From: JBDSSS01 sp963764195
GTDB lineage: Bacteria > Actinomycetota > Actinomycetes > Actinomycetales > Dermatophilaceae
Assembly: GCA_963764195.1 (NCBI GenBank)
Contig: CAVXRG010000002.1
Location: 124,001 to 188,000 of the forward strand
Direction: 5' to 3'
DNA length: 64,000 nucleotides
Numbering within the stretch: position 1 is the first letter of the stretch; every line of letters starts with the position of its first letter. The position numbers were made by a program, and so were the translations under genes. Below, piece after piece: positions 61,587-64,000 of the stretch. Under the pieces are notes generated by a model, which saw only the letters and a list, made by a program, of their open reading frames with translations, did no database searches and was not told the DNA's origin.

Positions 61587-62175
61587 CGACGAGCCGGAGG
61601 GGACCGAGACCGCTGAGACCGCTGAGACCACCGAGGCACCCCAGGCACCCGAGTCGCCGAGCGACGAGGACACCCGGATCGCGGACGCGGCCGCCTCGGC
61701 GCTGGCCCGCGCGCGGGCCAGCGCCACCGACAGGGGGCTCCGGCCGGGGATGCGGCCCAGGCGCAAGCGCCGGTTCGTCGGCGACGGCGCCCAGCTCTCC
61801 GGTTCGGCACGCGACGGCCGGGACCCCACCCTGCTCGGGGACCAGATGGACCGGCTGCTGCTCGACCGGGGCTGGAAGGTCGACGTCGCGGTCGGCTCGG
61901 TGATGGGCCGGTGGGCCGAGATCGTCGGGGCGGACATCGCCGCCCACGTCGTGCCGGTCACCTTCGCAGACGGCGTCCTCACGGTGCGCGCGGACTCGAC
62001 GGCCTGGGCCACCCAGATGACCCTCCTCTCCTCATCGGTGCTCGCCCGGGTCGAGGAGGAGATCGGCGCCGGCTCGGTCGACCGGCTCACCGTGCTCGGC
62101 CCGAGCGCGCCCTCGTGGAACCGGGGCCCGCGCCGTTCGCCGGACTCACGGGGGCCGCGCGACACCTACGGCTGA
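61579..62175 (+). CDS. DUF721 / DciA-like protein
   Basis: A 198-residue protein of the family always found between recF and gyrB in actinobacteria. An acidic Glu/Thr N-terminus is followed by an Arg/Lys-rich stretch and the DUF721 core (MGRWAEIVGADIAAHVVPVTFADGVLTVRADSTAWATQM). The fold resembles the DnaB-loader DciA; the role in this lineage is not proven. GTG 61579 overlaps the end of recF by 8 bp. Confidence 0.92.
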   Translation: MSDDEPEGTETAETAETTEAPQAPESPSDEDTRIADAAASALARARASATDRGLRPGMRPRRKRRFVGDGAQLSGSARDGRDPTLLGDQMDRLLLDRGWKVDVAVGSVMGRWAEIVGADIAAHVVPVTFADGVLTVRADSTAWATQMTLLSSSVLARVEEEIGAGSVDRLTVLGPSAPSWNRGPRRSPDSRGPRDTYG

Positions 62176-62256
62176 GGGGGCGTGATCCCGCCGGAAAGTC
62201 ACAGCCGCCGTCGGGGTGCCGGTGTCGGTGCGCCGTCGCAGACTGGAGGCATGACC

Positions 62257-63738
62257 ATGACACCGCGCTGCAGCATCGTCCCGCCGTACATGCTCGAGGC
62301 CCTCGTGCGGAGCGCCGGGCCGCACATCGCCAACCACGCCCGCGAGGCGCTGGTCGACGGCCGGGAGCTGCGCCGGGCCCGTCGGGCGCGGACCCTCGCG
62401 ACGGCGCCGGGGCCGGAGGGCGCGAGCTCCACCCCCGACGACGGGACCGGCCCCAACCGGACCATCTCCGACGCAGCCGGCAGCCAGACCACCCCGGGCG
62501 CCACCGTGCGCACCGAGGGTGCCTCGGCGACCGGCGACGCCGCCGCCGACGAGGCCTACGACGGCCTCGGCGCCACGTGGGAGCTGTGGTCGACGGCCTA
62601 CGGCCGGGACTCCCTCGACGACAAGGGTCTCCCGCTGCTCGCGACCGTCCACTACGGCCGTGACTACGACAACGCCTTCTGGGACGGCACCCAGATGGTC
62701 TTCGGCGACGGCGATGGCACGATCTTCGAGCGGTTCACCCGGAGCGTTGACGTGATCGGCCACGAGCTGGCCCACGGGGTCACCGAGCACACGGCAGGGC
62801 TGCTCTACCAGGGCCAGTCCGGGGCGCTCAACGAGTCGATCTCCGACGTCTTCGGGGTGCTCGTCAAGCAGCGCCAGCTCGGCCAGACCGCGCAGGCGGC
62901 CGACTGGCTCGTCGGCGCCGAGCTGCTCAACCCGAGCGTGCGCGGCCGGGCGCTGCGCGACATGCAGCACCCCGGCACCGCCTACGACGACCCCCGCTTG
63001 GGCAAGGACCCCCAGCCGGCCCACATGGACGGCTACGTCCAGACCCGCGACGACAACGGCGGGGTCCACATCAACTCCGGCATCCCCAACCGTGCCTTCG
63101 TGCTCGCCGCCCTCGCCATCGGCGGCAAGGCGTGGGAGGGACCGGGCGCGATCTGGAACGCCGTCCTCACCGGTGACGGCATCAGGGCCGACTGCGACTT
63201 CGCCACCTTCGCCGGCCTCACCGTCACGGCGGCGGGCCGGGCCCACGGTGACGGGTCCGCCGAACAGGTCGCCGTCCGGTCGGCGTGGGAGCAGGTCGGC
63301 GTGCTCGAGGCGGCCCCGACAGGCGGGCCCGACGCGACCGGCACGCAGGCGCCCGGTTTGCAGACTCACGGTTCGCAGACTCCGGGTGGCGAGGCGCACG
63401 GAGATGTCCCCGATGTCGGCACCCAGCTGCTGCTGCGGCGAACCGGCGGCTTCGCGGGGCAGGTCCGGGAGCGTCAGCTGGCCCTCGACGAGCTGCCCGA
63501 CCGGGACGCGAGCGACTGGCGCAGCCTGCTCGCCGCCCCGACCCTCCAGCGGATCGCGGACACGACGGAGAGCGCCCGCGCCGACGGGTTCTGCTACTCG
63601 GTCCGGTGCCAGGCGCTCGACCTCGACGTGACGCTCGCCGAGCCGCACCTGCCCGAGGCCATCCACTCCCTCTTCGAGCGCACCCTTGCGCCGGGTTCGC
63701 GAGAGGCCGCTCCGGGGCCTCTGGACGCAGGGTCGTGA
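62257..63738 (+). CDS. protealysin-like M4 metallopeptidase fused to an emfourin-like inhibitor domain
   Basis: A 493-residue protein without a signal peptide. The N-terminus MTPRCSIVPPYMLEAL is the short PPL-type propeptide of protealysin-like proteases. The M4 core has GHELAHGVTEH (zinc ligands and catalytic Glu), the third ligand in GALNESISDVFG and the transition-state His in GVHINSGIPNRAF. After a Gly/Thr/Gln spacer, residues about 388-478 (from TQLLLRRTGGFAGQVRERQL to EAIHSLFERTL, 63418-63690) match the pattern of emfourin, the small inhibitor encoded beside protealysin in Serratia. Protease and inhibitor in one chain suggests cis-inhibition or self-regulation (inference). ATG 62257 is preferred over 62251 since GGAGG is 7 nt upstream. 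It is inserted between DUF721 and gyrB. Confidence 0.88.
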   Translation: MTPRCSIVPPYMLEALVRSAGPHIANHAREALVDGRELRRARRARTLATAPGPEGASSTPDDGTGPNRTISDAAGSQTTPGATVRTEGASATGDAAADEAYDGLGATWELWSTAYGRDSLDDKGLPLLATVHYGRDYDNAFWDGTQMVFGDGDGTIFERFTRSVDVIGHELAHGVTEHTAGLLYQGQSGALNESISDVFGVLVKQRQLGQTAQAADWLVGAELLNPSVRGRALRDMQHPGTAYDDPRLGKDPQPAHMDGYVQTRDDNGGVHINSGIPNRAFVLAALAIGGKAWEGPGAIWNAVLTGDGIRADCDFATFAGLTVTAAGRAHGDGSAEQVAVRSAWEQVGVLEAAPTGGPDATGTQAPGLQTHGSQTPGGEAHGDVPDVGTQLLLRRTGGFAGQVRERQLALDELPDRDASDWRSLLAAPTLQRIADTTESARADGFCYSVRCQALDLDVTLAEPHLPEAIHSLFERTLAPGSREAAPGPLDAGS

Positions 63739-63822
63739 TCCTCCCCTCGGAATCAGGGGTGTTCGGGCCGGAAAATGGCCGTCTCAGGCCGTCTGGAGGG
63801 GCTTTCCGGCTGCCGGGACCGA

Positions 63823-63828
63823 TAGAAT
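63823..63828 (+). promoter_or_regulatory. -10 box of gyrB
   Basis: TAGAAT at the expected place in the 251-bp gap ahead of gyrB. No clear -35 is seen. The predicted leader is about 155 nt. Nothing else is recognisable in the gap. Confidence 0.5.
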
Positions 63829-63989
63829 GAGATGAACTCGGTCCGTCCTCGGCGCCTTCGGGAATCCCGCCTCGGTCGGACCGTCCCGGTGTCGTCGCGC
63901 GTGCGCGCGTGGCGACCGCCTCGTTGCTGACCGGAGCGGCCCCCGCGGGCTGCCTCGACACAACGAGCCTGCTCGAACTGAGGAGACAC

Positions 63990-64000
63990 GTGGCCCAGCC
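63990..64000 (+). CDS. gyrB: DNA gyrase subunit B, first codons only
   Basis: Only GTG-GCC-CAG and two bases lie inside the window. Identity rests on the position after recF and DUF721 and on AGGAG 5 nt upstream of the GTG. Confidence 0.7.

Overview
The window is a very G+C-rich actinobacterial chromosome segment running leftward from the replication origin. Gene order from 31.5 kb to the right end (cca, Nudix hydrolase, DUF6049 protein, pseudokinase, sigM, anti-sigma, trxB, trxA, cwlM, acetyltransferase, parB, parA, rsmG, jag, yidC, yidD, rnpA, rpmH, dnaA, oriC, dnaN, gnd, recF, DUF721, gyrB) matches the conserved actinobacterial origin region known from Mycobacterium and Streptomyces. TTGTCCACA-type DnaA boxes, GTTTCACGTGAAAC parS sites and many GTG or leaderless starts fit an actinobacterium. 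A Micrococcales, perhaps Intrasporangiaceae-like, host is my inference only.

Region by region. 1-7.2 kb (minus): a secreted giant beta-helix protein followed by a Tat-exported multicopper oxidase cut by the window edge. 7.5-9.3 kb (plus): a PadR regulator with a 35-bp palindromic operator, coupled to inositol-1-phosphate synthase. 9.4-31.4 kb (minus): a 22-kb locus of eleven genes. It encodes a PP2C phosphatase, an FHA protein, a membrane Ser/Thr kinase, an FHA/HTH-like protein, a giant Ig/FN3 single-pass protein, a MoxR ATPase, a DUF58 protein, a degenerate transglutaminase-like membrane protein, an EssC/EccC-type FtsK ATPase and two WXG100 proteins. The first part is the actinobacterial 'PFNA' cluster described in bifidobacteria. 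Here it joins directly, by overlapping start and stop codons, to a minimal type VII secretion module. The same 22-bp palindrome lies 20-21 nt upstream of a -10 box in front of both transcription units (31.47 kb and 10.17 kb), suggesting one shared regulator.

31.5-46.5 kb: housekeeping and redox genes. MurJ, normally fused to or beside the pseudokinase here, is absent from the expected place. The trxBA operon has a SigR/SigH-type promoter just after a 57-bp tandem repeat. 46.5-53.4 kb (minus): parBA with five parS sites, rsmG, a frameshifted jag, yidC, yidD, rnpA and rpmH. 53.4-64 kb: dnaA, an inserted epimerase/TetR pair with three operators, oriC, dnaN, gnd with a histone-like tail, recF, DUF721, an inserted protealysin-like M4 protease fused to an emfourin-like inhibitor domain, and the first codons of gyrB. 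I saw no tRNA, rRNA, CRISPR array or insertion sequence.
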